Source: Dokdonella_A ginsengisoli (GTDB lineage: Bacteria; Pseudomonadota; Gammaproteobacteria; Xanthomonadales; Rhodanobacteraceae). From it: a DNA stretch of 64,000 nucleotides. Shown here one piece after another: positions 33,250 to 42,972 of the stretch; position 1 is the first letter of the stretch; every line of letters begins with the position of its first letter. Below the pieces are notes generated by a model that saw only the letters and a list, made by a program, of their open reading frames with translations, made no database searches and was not told the DNA's origin. The stretch spans positions 398,599 to 462,598 of the forward strand of contig NZ_JBHSHD010000008.1 in NCBI RefSeq assembly GCF_042652785.1, in the 5' to 3' direction. A program made the translations under genes and the position numbers.

Positions 33250-35655
33250 ATGCAAGCCAGCGACGCCTCGTCGGACGAGGCTACCGAAATCCAGTCGCTC
33301 CCGCGTACCGCCGACGCGGCAGCCCCCTTCGCCGCCGGCACGCGCTTCGGGGCCTACGTGCTGCGCCGCCTGCTCGGGGAAGGCGGCATGGGCTGCGTCT
33401 ATCTCGCCGAGCAGGTGCGGCCGGTGCGCCGCGAGGTGGCCCTGAAGCTGATCCGCGAGCAGATCGCCAGCCCGCTGGCGCGCGCCTATTTCGAGGTCGA
33501 GCGCCAGGCGCTGGCGCAGATGCAGCATCCGGCCATCGCCCAGGTGTTCGACGCGGGCTCCAGCGAGGACGGCCACCTGTATCTGGCCATGGAAGTCGTC
33601 GAGGGCGTGGCGATCACGCGCTTCTGCCGCAGCGAGCGGCTCGATCTCGACCAGCGCCTGGCGCTGTTCGCGCGGGTGTGCCGCGGCGTGCAGCACGCGC
33701 ACCAGAAAAGCATCCTGCATCGCGACCTGAAGCCGGCCAACGTGCTGGTGCGCCGCGTCGACGGCGAACCGATGCCGAAGATCATCGATTTCGGCATCGC
33801 CATCGGCGGCGACGCGGTCGGCGACCGCGCCGGCACCGCCGTCTACATGAGCCCGGAGCAGGCTTCGCAGGAGCAGCGGCCGCTCGACACGCGCAGCGAC
33901 GTGTACTCGCTCGGCGTGATGCTGTACGAGGTGCTGACCGATTCCGACGCCGCCGAACTGACCTCGGCCGCGCACCGCTCCGAGCGCGCGCCGCACCGCA
34001 CGCTGCTGGCCGCGCTCGACAGCGGCGCCGGCGATGCCGACGCGCCCGCCGTGGCGGAGGCGGCGCTGCGCCAGGCCACGCGCCGCCTGCCGGCCGAACT
34101 GCGCGCCGTGCTGCGCAAGACGCTCGCGCACGACCGCAACGACCGCTACGACTCCGCCGCCGCGCTCGCCGACGACGTCGAGCGCTTCCGCGAGCGCCGC
34201 CCGCTGCAGGCGATGCGGCGCACGGGCTGGTACCTGCTGCGCACGTTCGCCGCGCGGCACCGGCTCGGCTTCGCCGCCGGCACGCTGGCGGCGCTGGCCC
34301 TGCTGGTCGGCAGCGCGCTGGCCTTCGACGGCCTGCTGCGCGCGCGCCGCGCCGCCGCGGTGGCCCAGGTCGAGGCGGCCAAGGCGACCCAGGTCGCCGG
34401 CTTCGTGCGCGAGATGCTGGCCGGCATCGATCCGGATCGCGCGCGCAGCATGGATCGCAGCCTGATGCGGCTGGTGCTCGACTCGGCCGCCGAGCGCGCC
34501 GCGCGCGAACTCGCCGCGCAGCCCGCGGTGCGCGCCGAGATCGAGCGCACGATCGCCGGCAGCTACGCCTCGCTGGGCGAACTCGACCTCGCCGGCCGGC
34601 ACTACGAGGCGGCGATCGACAGCAGCCGCGCCGCCGGCCTGCCGGTGGCGCAGATCGCGCGCCTGGTCATGCGCAACGCCGAGAACGTCGACAACCAGGG
34701 CAAGGCGCAGGAAGCCCTGCAGCGCGGCGAGGAAGCGCTGGCGCTGGTCGCCGCGCTGCCGCCGGACGACCGCGACCGCCTGTACGTGGAGAGCCACCTG
34801 GCCGGGCTCGAATGCGACGCCGGCAAGCTCGAGGCGAGCCGCGAGCGCTACCTGCGCGTGCTCGCCCTGCAGCGCGAGCAGTTCGGCGAAGACGACGAGG
34901 ACACGCTCGAAAGCGTCGGCGGACTGGCCATCACCGCCTCCACCATGGCGCGCTTCGACGAGGCGCGCCCGCTCTACGAGACGCTGGTCGCGCAGCGCCG
35001 CGCGCGCTACGGCCAGGAGCATTCCAAGACGCTATCGGCGATCAACGGCCTGGCGGTGCTCGAGCTGGAACAGAAGCACTTCGCCGAGGCGGAAAAACTG
35101 CTCGCGCCGCAGCTGCCGATCGCCGAGCGCGTGTTCGGCGCCGATCACCCGACCACGCTGCGCTTCGTCAGCAACCTGGGCGGCGCGATCCGCCAGCAGG
35201 GACGCAACGAGGAGGCGCGGCCGTACTACGAGCGCGCGTTCGAGCTGTCACTCAAGCTGTCCGGCCCGACCAGTCCGTCGAACGTCATCGCCGAAAGCAA
35301 CCTCGCCAACCTGCTGCGCGACGCCGGCGAACTGGACGCGGCGCTGACGCACGCGCGCGCGGCGAGCCAGAACGCCACGGTCGCATTCGGCGACAATCCG
35401 ATGGGCGCGATCTTCCGCAAGGAACTGGCGACGGTGCTGATCCGCACGCAGCACTACGCGCAGGCCGAGCGCGAACTGGCGCAGGCGTGGTCGGCGTTCA
35501 GCACCTCGAAGGAATACGGTCCGCTGCATCCGCGCACGCAGGAAGTGGTCGAGACCGGCATCGAGCTGTACGAAGCCTGGCACAAGCCCGACCAGCTGGC
35601 GCTCTGGCAGGCGCGCAGGGCACCGTCGGGCAGCGCCGCGGCCGGCCCCGGCTGA
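33250..35655 (+). CDS. membrane Ser/Thr protein kinase with C-terminal TPR domain
   Basis: The 801-residue protein has a Hanks-type kinase domain: LLGEGGMGCVYLAE (residues about 40-53), VALKLI with the ATP-binding lysine near 63, HRDLKPANVLV near 157, DFGIA near 180 and GTAVYMSPEQ in the activation segment, so it should be active. A transmembrane helix follows at about residues 338-358 and the rest is TPR-type helices (LDLAGRHYEAAIDSS, EEARPYYERAFELS). ATG 33250 is favoured over an upstream GTG at 33214, which would sit just after the operator. It may phosphorylate threonine targets read by the FHA cyclase next door. Confidence 0.9.
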   Translation: MQASDASSDEATEIQSLPRTADAAAPFAAGTRFGAYVLRRLLGEGGMGCVYLAEQVRPVRREVALKLIREQIASPLARAYFEVERQALAQMQHPAIAQVFDAGSSEDGHLYLAMEVVEGVAITRFCRSERLDLDQRLALFARVCRGVQHAHQKSILHRDLKPANVLVRRVDGEPMPKIIDFGIAIGGDAVGDRAGTAVYMSPEQASQEQRPLDTRSDVYSLGVMLYEVLTDSDAAELTSAAHRSERAPHRTLLAALDSGAGDADAPAVAEAALRQATRRLPAELRAVLRKTLAHDRNDRYDSAAALADDVERFRERRPLQAMRRTGWYLLRTFAARHRLGFAAGTLAALALLVGSALAFDGLLRARRAAAVAQVEAAKATQVAGFVREMLAGIDPDRARSMDRSLMRLVLDSAAERAARELAAQPAVRAEIERTIAGSYASLGELDLAGRHYEAAIDSSRAAGLPVAQIARLVMRNAENVDNQGKAQEALQRGEEALALVAALPPDDRDRLYVESHLAGLECDAGKLEASRERYLRVLALQREQFGEDDEDTLESVGGLAITASTMARFDEARPLYETLVAQRRARYGQEHSKTLSAINGLAVLELEQKHFAEAEKLLAPQLPIAERVFGADHPTTLRFVSNLGGAIRQQGRNEEARPYYERAFELSLKLSGPTSPSNVIAESNLANLLRDAGELDAALTHARAASQNATVAFGDNPMGAIFRKELATVLIRTQHYAQAERELAQAWSAFSTSKEYGPLHPRTQEVVETGIELYEAWHKPDQLALWQARRAPSGSAAAGPG

Positions 35656-35761
35656 GGCCCGAGGCGCACCGCACGGATCGGCCGCGCGGCGGTTGACGCC
35701 ACCGGGACGCAGGCGCATAACCGCGCGGCGGGGGGAAACGTCCGTCTCTCGGGGAACGCTC

Positions 35762-38479
35762 ATGACCAGTCGCTGGTTCGTCTCGCTGCTCGCCGTCGGA
35801 TGGCTGGGCGCGGCGCTCGCCGCCGCTCCGGTGCCGACCGCATTCACCGCACGCGTCAAGCCACTCGCACGCGTGGATTCGGTTCAACTGCCCGCGCTCG
35901 ATCTCGCCGCGATCCGCGTCGAGGACGCCGCCGACGAAAGCCTCGGCAAGCCGCCGCGCTTCGCGATCCCGCGCAAGATGCACGTGACGCCCGCGCGCGA
36001 CGGCACCTGGGAAGACGTCGACGCGAACACCAAACTGTGGCGCTACGTCGTCAAGACGCCCGATGCGCTGTCGCTCAATCTCGGTTTCACACGCTTCCGC
36101 CTGCCGCCGCACGCGCGCCTGCTGATCCATTCGCCGGACGGCAAGCTCGTGCACGGCCCGGTCACGGCGAGCAACAACACGCCCTCGCGCCAGTACTGGA
36201 CGCCGGTCGTGACGGCGCCCGAAGTCGTCGTCGAGCTGACCATCCCGGCCGCCGAAGTGGCCGCGCTGGAACTGGAGATCGGCCAGGTCGGCCAGGGCTA
36301 CCGCGGCTTCGGCAGCGGGAAGGGCGGCAAGGGCGGCCTGCCGCCGGACAGCTCCGGCTCGTGCAACATGGACGTGAAGTGCCTGCTCGCCGCCGATCCC
36401 TGGCAGGACAACGTGCGCGCCGTCGCCGCCTACACGCTCAACGGCAGCCGCCACTGCACCGGCTCGCTGGTCAACAACACGGCGCAGGACACCAAGCTGT
36501 ACTTCATGACGGCCAATCACTGCCTGGCCAGCCAGAGCGAGGCGGACACGGTCGTCACCTACTGGAACTACGACAACACCACCTGCCGCGTGCCGGGCAG
36601 CGCGGCCAGCGGCCAGCCCGGCGACGGCCCGCTCGACCAGACCCTCTCCGGCGCGACCCTGCGCGCGACCTACGCCGGCTCGGATTTCACCCTGCTCGAA
36701 CTCGACGGCGAGGTGCCGCAGGCCTTCGGCCAGTTCTGGGCCGGCTGGGACCGCACGCCGTACTCCGATCCCGGCGGTCCGGAGCACGGCGACACCGCCT
36801 GCTCGGCCGACAGCCTGTGCGCGGCGATCCATCATCCCAGCGTGGCCGACAAGCGCATCACCTTCGCCGAGGAGAACACCGTCTCGTCCGGCTACGGCGG
36901 CAATTCGGTTCCGCCGGTACCGGGCAACCGCACGCACACCTGGGTGCACTGGGACCCGACGCCGGTGTTTCCGCCCGATCCCACGCTGACGATTCCGCCG
37001 CAGGTCACCGAGGGCGGCTCGTCCGGCTCGCCGCTGTACAACGCGCAGCGCCGCTTCATCGGCCAGCTGCACGGCGGCCCCTCCAGCTGCGGCCAGACCG
37101 GCGACAACCTGTCCGACGTCTACGGCCGCATTTCGATTTCGTGGGAAGGCGGCGGCTCGGCGACCTCGCGCCTGAAGGACTGGCTCGATCCGGGCAGCAC
37201 CGGCGCGCTGACGATGGACGGCCGCAACGCCTGCACCGCACCGCCGGTGCCGACCAACGTCGTCGCCACCGCCACCGCCGCGAACCAGGTCACCGTGAGC
37301 TGGGATGCGATCACCGGTGCGGACAGCTACCGCGTCTACCGCGGCGACGGCGCCTGCCCGGGCAGCAACTGGCAGCTGATCGCCGGCAACGTCAGCGGCA
37401 CCAGCTACGTCGACGGCGGCGTCTCCGGCGGCGCCACCTATTCCTATGCGGTGACCTCGTTCGGCAGCGCGCAGAGCTGCGAGTCGGCGCACAGCGGGTG
37501 CAGCGCCGCCACCGCCACCGGCGTGTGCACGCTGGCCCCGGACTTCGCCGGCCTCACCGGCGCGGCGAGCAGCGCGGAAAAGACCTGCGGCGTCGACCTC
37601 GCCTGGAGCGAAGGCAGCAACCGCTGCGGCAGCGGCGCGCTGAAGTACAGCCTGTTCCGCTCGACCACGCCCGGCTTCACGCCCGACGCGGGCAGCCGCA
37701 TCGCCAGCTGCGTCACCGGCACCGGCTATCACGACGCCACCGTCGCCAGCGGCACGCGCTACTACTACGTGGCGCGCGCCGAGGACGACACCGCCAACGG
37801 CGCCGGCGCGTGCAACGAGGGCAACGAAGACGCCAACACGGTCGAGCTGGCGGCGATTGCGGGCGGCCCGCCGGCGGTCTCGTTCGGCGACGACATGGAA
37901 GGCGGCACCGGCAACTGGAGCGCGGGCGGCAGCGGCGCCGGCGCGAATTTCGCGCAGGTCACCGACCAGAGCCATTCGCCGACGCATTCGTGGCACGCAC
38001 CGGACGGCGACGACGTCGGCGACCACCGCCTGGCGACCGCCGCGGCGATCGCGGTCGGCCCCGGCGCGACGCTCGAGTTCTGGCACTCCTACGACACCGA
38101 ATCGACCTACGACGGCGCCGTGCTGGAATACTCGCTCGACGGCAGCACCTGGGTCGACATCCTCGCCGCCAGCGGCGACGTTCCGGCCAATCCGGACCGC
38201 CTCACGAGCGGAGGTTACGACTCGACCCTCAGCACCGCATACGACAACCCGATCGGCGGCCGCCGCGCCTGGAGCGGCGACAGCGGCGGCTTCGTGCGCG
38301 TCGTCGTCGACATGGCCGACTTCGGCGGCCGCAGCGTGTCCCTGCGCTGGCGCCTGGGCACGGACAACTCCAACGGCGCGCCGGGCTACTGGCTCGACGA
38401 CGTGCTGCTGTCGGCCGGCACCAGCTGCAGCGCCGACGACACGCTGTTCGAGGACGGCTTCGACGGCCCGCCGGCTTGA
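35762..38479 (+). CDS. secreted lysyl-endopeptidase-like serine protease with DGFD tail
   Basis: The 905-residue protein has a signal peptide (residues 1-20) and a trypsin-like catalytic domain with the triad His in MTANHCLA near 252, Asp in GSDFTLLEL near 307 and Ser in EGGSSGSPLYN near 420, in the pattern of Achromobacter protease I and related lysyl endopeptidases. After this come fibronectin-III-like modules (about residues 495-700) and a jelly-roll-like region with FWHSYDTESTYDGAVLEYS, similar to the end of the protein at 9666. It ends DDTLFEDGFDGPPA, the shared tail. A 120-residue N-terminal propeptide is likely. Probably extracellular. Confidence 0.9.
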   Translation: MTSRWFVSLLAVGWLGAALAAAPVPTAFTARVKPLARVDSVQLPALDLAAIRVEDAADESLGKPPRFAIPRKMHVTPARDGTWEDVDANTKLWRYVVKTPDALSLNLGFTRFRLPPHARLLIHSPDGKLVHGPVTASNNTPSRQYWTPVVTAPEVVVELTIPAAEVAALELEIGQVGQGYRGFGSGKGGKGGLPPDSSGSCNMDVKCLLAADPWQDNVRAVAAYTLNGSRHCTGSLVNNTAQDTKLYFMTANHCLASQSEADTVVTYWNYDNTTCRVPGSAASGQPGDGPLDQTLSGATLRATYAGSDFTLLELDGEVPQAFGQFWAGWDRTPYSDPGGPEHGDTACSADSLCAAIHHPSVADKRITFAEENTVSSGYGGNSVPPVPGNRTHTWVHWDPTPVFPPDPTLTIPPQVTEGGSSGSPLYNAQRRFIGQLHGGPSSCGQTGDNLSDVYGRISISWEGGGSATSRLKDWLDPGSTGALTMDGRNACTAPPVPTNVVATATAANQVTVSWDAITGADSYRVYRGDGACPGSNWQLIAGNVSGTSYVDGGVSGGATYSYAVTSFGSAQSCESAHSGCSAATATGVCTLAPDFAGLTGAASSAEKTCGVDLAWSEGSNRCGSGALKYSLFRSTTPGFTPDAGSRIASCVTGTGYHDATVASGTRYYYVARAEDDTANGAGACNEGNEDANTVELAAIAGGPPAVSFGDDMEGGTGNWSAGGSGAGANFAQVTDQSHSPTHSWHAPDGDDVGDHRLATAAAIAVGPGATLEFWHSYDTESTYDGAVLEYSLDGSTWVDILAASGDVPANPDRLTSGGYDSTLSTAYDNPIGGRRAWSGDSGGFVRVVVDMADFGGRSVSLRWRLGTDNSNGAPGYWLDDVLLSAGTSCSADDTLFEDGFDGPPA

Positions 38480-38522
38480 GGTCGACGGCGGCGCGCGAGC
38501 GGACGCACCGGTCGCCGACGGG

Positions 38523-39284
38523 TTACGGATCCAGGCGGACCAGATCGAGCCGTCGGCCGTCGGCCAGCCGCACGTCGAGTTCGGATTCGATCCTGGCCAG
38601 CGTGCGCAGGCGCGGGCACAGGCCTTCGGCGCGGCGCTCGAGATCCTTGCTGCGGCGCTCGACCGCGCGCTCGACCTTCTCCTCGATGCCGTCCGCGCGC
38701 GCTTCCAGCTCCGCGGCGGCCTTCTCGTCGCCGCTGAACGCGACCGCGATGGCCTGCCCGGCGACGTTTCCGACGATTTCGCTGGCCAGGGTGGTGGCGA
38801 TCGTCTCGGCGAGGCGGTCGATGTCGCCGTCGTTCCATTCGCTGAAGCGGTCGTTGTCGGCCAGGCGCTGGTCGAGTTCGTGGCCGGCGCGCGCCAGGCG
38901 TTCCGCGCTGGCGCGTGCGGACTGCGGGTCCCTGGCGAACGCGGCGGAGACTTCGGTGACCGCGTCGAGCGCGATGGCGATCGCCTCGCGCGCGACCGCC
39001 TTCACCTCGGGCACGGCGTCGCGCACGCCGCGCTCGATGTCGATCAGGCGCTGGCGGTCGGCCGCGCCGACGTCGACGCTGCGGCCGTCGACGCGCAGCG
39101 AGCCGTCGGCGATGACGACCTCGGCCGGCGTGCCCTTGTCGCGCTGGAAGCGCAGGTCGGCCTTGCCGATGGTCAGCGAGTAGTCGCTGTGCAGGCCGCA
39201 GTCGGAATTGTGGATGTCGATGTCCGCGCGGGCTGCGCCGGCACCGGCCAGGCTCAGGGCGACGGCGAGAAACAGGCGTTGCAT
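38523..39284 (-). CDS. DUF2884 (YggN-like) exported protein, copy 2
   Basis: The 253-residue protein has a signal peptide (MQRLFLAVALSLAGAGAARA), the HNSDCGLHSDYSLTIGKADLRF strand region with a cysteine typical of DUF2884, a long helical middle and LCPRLRTLARIESELDVRL at the end. It is the more canonical of the two copies in this window (compare 4037-4789, which lacks the early cysteine context). The start at 39284 is the signal peptide; the longer reading adds 21 residues. Convergent with the protease gene. Function unknown; periplasmic. Confidence 0.8.
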   Translation of the reverse strand: MQRLFLAVALSLAGAGAARADIDIHNSDCGLHSDYSLTIGKADLRFQRDKGTPAEVVIADGSLRVDGRSVDVGAADRQRLIDIERGVRDAVPEVKAVAREAIAIALDAVTEVSAAFARDPQSARASAERLARAGHELDQRLADNDRFSEWNDGDIDRLAETIATTLASEIVGNVAGQAIAVAFSGDEKAAAELEARADGIEEKVERAVERRSKDLERRAEGLCPRLRTLARIESELDVRLADGRRLDLVRLDP

Positions 39285-39396
39285 GGCGATCCTCCTATCG
39301 AATGCCTCGCTTCGATGCGGAGAATCGCGCAAGCGTTTAAGCGGCACGCGTGCCGGGCGTCACCCAACGCACGGCACGGTGCCGAAGGTCATGGTC

Positions 39397-40098
39397 TCAC
39401 TGGCGGTCGTTCGGCGCGATCAGCGCGCGGTAGGCCAGGCCGCCGAGCGCGCCGCCGACGATCGGCGCCAGCCAGAACAGCCACAGCTGCGACAGCGCGC
39501 CGGTGCTGGCGAACAGCGCCACGCCGGTGGAGCGCGCCGGATTCACCGAGGTGTTGGTGACCGGGATGCTGATCAGGTGGATCAGGGTCAGCGCGAAGCC
39601 GATCGCGATCGGCGCGAAGCCGGTCGGCGCGCGGCCATGCGTGGAGCCCATGATGATGAACACGAAGAAGAAGGTCAGCACGACCTCGCAGATCAGCGCC
39701 GCCTGCAGCGAATAGCCGCCCGGCGACAGCTCGCCGTAGCCGTTCGAGGCGAAGCCGCCGACCTCGAAACCCGGCTTGCCGCTGGCGATCAGGTACAGCA
39801 CGCCGGCCGCCGCGATCGCGCCGATCACCTGCGCGATGATGTACGGGATCAGGTCCTTGGCCGGAAAGCGTCCGCCGGCGACCAGGCCGACCGACACCGC
39901 CGGATTGAAATGGCCGCCCGAAACGTGGCCCACCGCGTAGGCCATGGTCAGCACGGTCAGGCCGAAGGCGAGCGCCACGCCGGCGAAGCCGATGCCGAGC
40001 GTGGGCACCGCCGCGGCGAGCACCGCGCTGCCGCAGCCGCCGAGCACGAGCCAGAACGTACCGAAGAATTCCGCACCCAACCGCTTGCCGATCGACAT
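39397..40098 (-). CDS. aqpZ: aquaporin Z
   Basis: The 233-residue protein has six transmembrane helices and both NPA loops: GHFNPAVSVGL near residue 65 and TSVNPARSTGVALF near 190, where the arginine and the small residues before it match the water-selective filter of AqpZ. E. coli AqpZ has 231 residues. It conducts water across the inner membrane in osmotic adaptation. Start MSIGKRLGAEFFGTF is the family N-terminus. Confidence 0.95.
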   Translation of the reverse strand: MSIGKRLGAEFFGTFWLVLGGCGSAVLAAAVPTLGIGFAGVALAFGLTVLTMAYAVGHVSGGHFNPAVSVGLVAGGRFPAKDLIPYIIAQVIGAIAAAGVLYLIASGKPGFEVGGFASNGYGELSPGGYSLQAALICEVVLTFFFVFIIMGSTHGRAPTGFAPIAIGFALTLIHLISIPVTNTSVNPARSTGVALFASTGALSQLWLFWLAPIVGGALGGLAYRALIAPNDRQ

Positions 40099-40307
40099 CG
40101 TCTCATCTCCCGTTGGTCATTTCGAAGGAATGCCGCGCGCAGCGTCGCAGCCCCCTTCGCCGCCGCGTGCGGCGCATCCTACGTCGATCGGACGACAAGC
40201 GAGCGTGAACATCGCAACAAACGGTCACGCCGCGCGCCGCGCGACGGCGGTGGCCGCGGCGGTCCGAACGGCCCACAATGCCCGTTCCCGTCCAGACGAG
40301 GTGCGCC

Positions 40308-40580
40308 ATGCCCAAGTACGTGATCGAGCGCGAGATCCCCGGAGCCGGCCAGCTGACGCCGCAGGAGCTGCAGGCGATCTCGCAGAAATCCTGCAGCGTG
40401 CTGCAAGCGATGGGACCGCAGGTGCAGTGGCTGCAGAGCTACGTCACCGACGACAAGATCTATTGCGTCTACATCGCGCCGGACGAGGCCAGCGTGCGCG
40501 AGCACGCCGCGCAGGGCGGCTTCCCGGCGAACAGCATCGCGCGCGTACGCACGGTGATCGATCCGACCACCTCGGAGTAG
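40308..40580 (+). CDS. DUF4242 (SCO4226-like) small protein
   Basis: The 90-residue protein MPKYVIEREIPGAGQLTPQE shows the DUF4242 pattern of a ferredoxin-like fold with VQWLQSYVTDDKIYCVYIAPDEASVREHA; the Streptomyces family member SCO4226 binds nickel. A metal role here is only by analogy. ATG 40308 gives the family start, with the longer reading adding ten residues. Convergent with the VIT-family gene by 3 bases. Confidence 0.85.
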   Translation: MPKYVIEREIPGAGQLTPQELQAISQKSCSVLQAMGPQVQWLQSYVTDDKIYCVYIAPDEASVREHAAQGGFPANSIARVRTVIDPTTSE

Positions 40581-40583
40581 CCG

Positions 40584-41273
40584 TCAGACGCCGAACAGGC
40601 GTCCGATGCCGGCGGTGGCCGCCATCGCCAGCGCGCTCCAGGCGACCACGCGCGTCGCGCCGCGCAGCGTCGGCGCGCCGCCGGCGCGCGCGACCTTCGC
40701 GCCGAGCGCGGCGAGCGCGAGCAGCCACGCGGCCGTCACGATCGATGCGAGCGTGGCCAGCGGCGCCAGCGCGGTGATCAGCAGCGGCCACGCGGCGCCG
40801 CTGGCGAACGCCGCCGCCGACGCGCCCGCGGCCTGCAGCGGACGCGCGCGCAGCTCGTGCGTGATGCCCAGTTCGTCGCGCGCGTGCGCGCCGAGCGCGT
40901 CGTGCGCGGTCAGCTGCTCGGCGACGCGGCGGGCGAGCTCCGGTTCCAGCCCGCGCCTGACGTAGATGCCGGTCAGCTCGCGCAGCTCGCCGTCCGGATA
41001 CTGCGCCAGTTCGCCACGCTCGATCGCGAGGTCCGCGTTCTCGGCGTCCGCCTGCGAACTGACCGAGACGAATTCCCCCGCCGCCATCGACAGCGCGCCG
41101 CCGACCAGCCCGGCGACGCCGGCGAGCAGGATCGCGTGCCGTTCCGAACCGGCCGCGGCGAAGCCGACGATCAGGCTGGCGGTCGAGACGATGCCGTCGT
41201 TGGCGCCGAGCACGGCTGCACGCAGCCAGCCGACGCGGTTCGTGCGATGGATTTCACGGGGATGCCTGGGCAT
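40584..41273 (-). CDS. VIT1/CCC1-family membrane transporter
   Basis: The 229-residue protein has HPREIHRTNRVGWLRAAVLGANDGIVSTASLIVGFAAAG, the strongly conserved first helix of VIT1/CCC1 iron and manganese transporters, then LSMAAGEFVSVSSQADAENADL, a cytoplasmic metal-binding helical region with acidic residues and three C-terminal helices. It exports or stores Fe2+ or Mn2+ across the membrane. The start at 41273 is chosen just before the conserved H-P-R-E; the longer in-frame reading runs through a 14-base tandem repeat. Confidence 0.85.
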   Translation of the reverse strand: MPRHPREIHRTNRVGWLRAAVLGANDGIVSTASLIVGFAAAGSERHAILLAGVAGLVGGALSMAAGEFVSVSSQADAENADLAIERGELAQYPDGELRELTGIYVRRGLEPELARRVAEQLTAHDALGAHARDELGITHELRARPLQAAGASAAAFASGAAWPLLITALAPLATLASIVTAAWLLALAALGAKVARAGGAPTLRGATRVVAWSALAMAATAGIGRLFGV

Positions 41274-41284
41274 GCCGATGCTCG

Positions 41285-41353
41285 GGGCCGGTTTTTGAGG
41301 GCCGGTTTTGAGGGCCGATTCTTGAGGACCGATTCCTGCAGGCCGATTCCTGA
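41285..41353. repeat. five tandem 13-15-base units upstream of the VIT gene
   Basis: Five consecutive units of the form GGGCCGRTTYYTGA (lengths 14, 13, 14, 15 and 13 bases) lie immediately 5-prime of the VIT start codon on the minus strand, starting 12 bases before its ATG. They could be replication slippage products or change leader length. Confidence 0.75.
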
Positions 41354-41439
41354 CGCCGGTCACATTCGGCCGCGGTGACTTTGCGCGATGTGAACATCCG
41401 CAATCGTAGCATCGGGTTTCCTCCCGCGATCGATTCCCG

Positions 41440-42972
41440 ATGCCGTCACAATCCGCGACATCCTCGTTGCCGCGCCTGCTGCTCGGGCTGGGCGCGGCGT
41501 GCGCGCTGCAGTCCGCCGCAGCCGCCGGGTTCGGCCTGAAAGAGGTCGACGCGCTGGCCCGGCAGCGCGCGGCGGCCGCGTTCAGCGACACCGCCCCCGA
41601 CCTGCCCGGCGCACTGCAGCGGCTCGACCACGACGGCTACCAGGCGATCGTCTTCCGGCCGGAGGCCGCGCTGTGGCGCGACGCCAAGCCGCCGCTGCCG
41701 TTCGCGCTGGAGTTCTTCCCGCAGGGCTGGGCCTTCGACCGCCCCGTCGTGCTGCACGAAATCGCCCGGCGCGGCGTGCGCGACCTGCGCCTGGATCCGG
41801 CGCAGTTCGATCCGGGCCCGGCGCGCATCGATGCGGCCGCCTTGCAGGACCTGGGCTACGCCGGCTTCCGCGCGACGACCGCGCTGAACCTGCCCGGCAG
41901 CCGCGACGAATTCGTCTCGTTCCTCGGCGCCAGCTATTTCCGCGCGATCGGCAAGGGGCAGCTGTACGGGCTGTCCGCGCGCGGGCTGGCGATCGACACC
42001 GCGCAGGCCTCCGGCGAGGAGTTCCCGCGCTTCGTCGAATTCTGGATCGAGCAGCCCAAGCCCGACACCGGCCAGCTCGTCGCCTACGGCCTGCTCGACT
42101 CGCCGCGTGCCACCGGCGCCTACCGCTTCGCGATCGAGCCGGGCGTGGAGACCGTGGTCGAGGTCCAGGCGCGCATCCACCTGCGCGAACGCATCGACAA
42201 GCTCGGCCTCGCGCCGCTGACCAGCATGTACTTCCGCGGCGCCCACCAGCGCGCGGCGGGCGGCGACGACTACCGGCCCGAGGTGCACGATTCCGACGGG
42301 CTGTCGCTGCGCTCGGCCAACGGCGAATGGATCTGGCGGCCGCTGCTCAATCCCAAGCGGCTGCTCGTCACCTCCTTCGCGCAGACCGATCCGCGCGGCT
42401 TCGGCCTGATGCAGCGCGCGCGCCGCTTCGAGCGCTACGAGGACCTGCACACGCGCTACGACCTGCATCCGAGCGCCTGGGTCGAGCCGCTCGGCGACTG
42501 GGGCGAGGGCCGCGTCGAGCTGGTGATGATTCCCGCGCCGAGCGAGACCAACGACAACGTCGTCGCCTACTGGGTGCCGGCGGCGGCGACCGCGGCCGGG
42601 CAGACGATCGAGCTGAAATACCGCGTGCACTGGCAGAAGGACGCCGCCACGCAGCCGCCGTTCGCGCGCGTGGTGCAGACGCGGCGCGGCGCGCGCGGCG
42701 CACACCCGGACGATCATTCGATCGGCTTCGTCGTCGACTACGCCGGGCCGCTCGCCGCCGACGCGCGCGGCGAGGTCGAGGCGGTGGTCGACGCCGACGC
42801 GAACGCGCAGGTGCTGCAGCACAGCCTCAAGCCCGGCGCGGACGGCGACGGCTGGCGCCTCAGCCTGCGCCTGCAGCGCAAGGACGACGCCAAGCCGGTG
42901 GAGCTGCGCGCCTACCTCAAGCAGGGCGATGCGGTATCGGAGACATGGAGCTACGCGCTGCCGCCGGAGTGA
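41440..42972 (+). CDS. opgG: osmoregulated periplasmic glucan biosynthesis protein G
   Basis: The 510-residue protein has a signal peptide (residues 1-29) and the OpgG/MdoG two-domain beta fold: LDHDGYQAIVFRPEAALW, the DLGYAGFRATTAL motif, FLGASYFRAIGKGQLYGLSARGLAID and FRGAHQRAAGGDDYRPEVHDSDGLSL are all shared with E. coli OpgG. It acts in the periplasm on glucan backbones to add beta-1,6 branches. Its stop overlaps the opgH start, giving a translationally coupled pair. E. coli OpgG has 511 residues. Confidence 0.95.
   Translation: MPSQSATSSLPRLLLGLGAACALQSAAAAGFGLKEVDALARQRAAAAFSDTAPDLPGALQRLDHDGYQAIVFRPEAALWRDAKPPLPFALEFFPQGWAFDRPVVLHEIARRGVRDLRLDPAQFDPGPARIDAAALQDLGYAGFRATTALNLPGSRDEFVSFLGASYFRAIGKGQLYGLSARGLAIDTAQASGEEFPRFVEFWIEQPKPDTGQLVAYGLLDSPRATGAYRFAIEPGVETVVEVQARIHLRERIDKLGLAPLTSMYFRGAHQRAAGGDDYRPEVHDSDGLSLRSANGEWIWRPLLNPKRLLVTSFAQTDPRGFGLMQRARRFERYEDLHTRYDLHPSAWVEPLGDWGEGRVELVMIPAPSETNDNVVAYWVPAAATAAGQTIELKYRVHWQKDAATQPPFARVVQTRRGARGAHPDDHSIGFVVDYAGPLAADARGEVEAVVDADANAQVLQHSLKPGADGDGWRLSLRLQRKDDAKPVELRAYLKQGDAVSETWSYALPPE

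Noticed and set aside
33208..35022. Long minus-strand frame opposite the kinase
   Set aside because: Antisense to a clear kinase domain; composition typical of a shadow frame.
35498..38086. 862-codon minus-strand frame opposite the protease
   Set aside because: Antisense to the secreted protease, whose triad and signal peptide are intact.
41359..41379. GTCACATTCGGCCGCGGTGAC as a CRP site
   Set aside because: Half-sites are inverted relative to TGTGA-N6-TCACA and the spacing is wrong.
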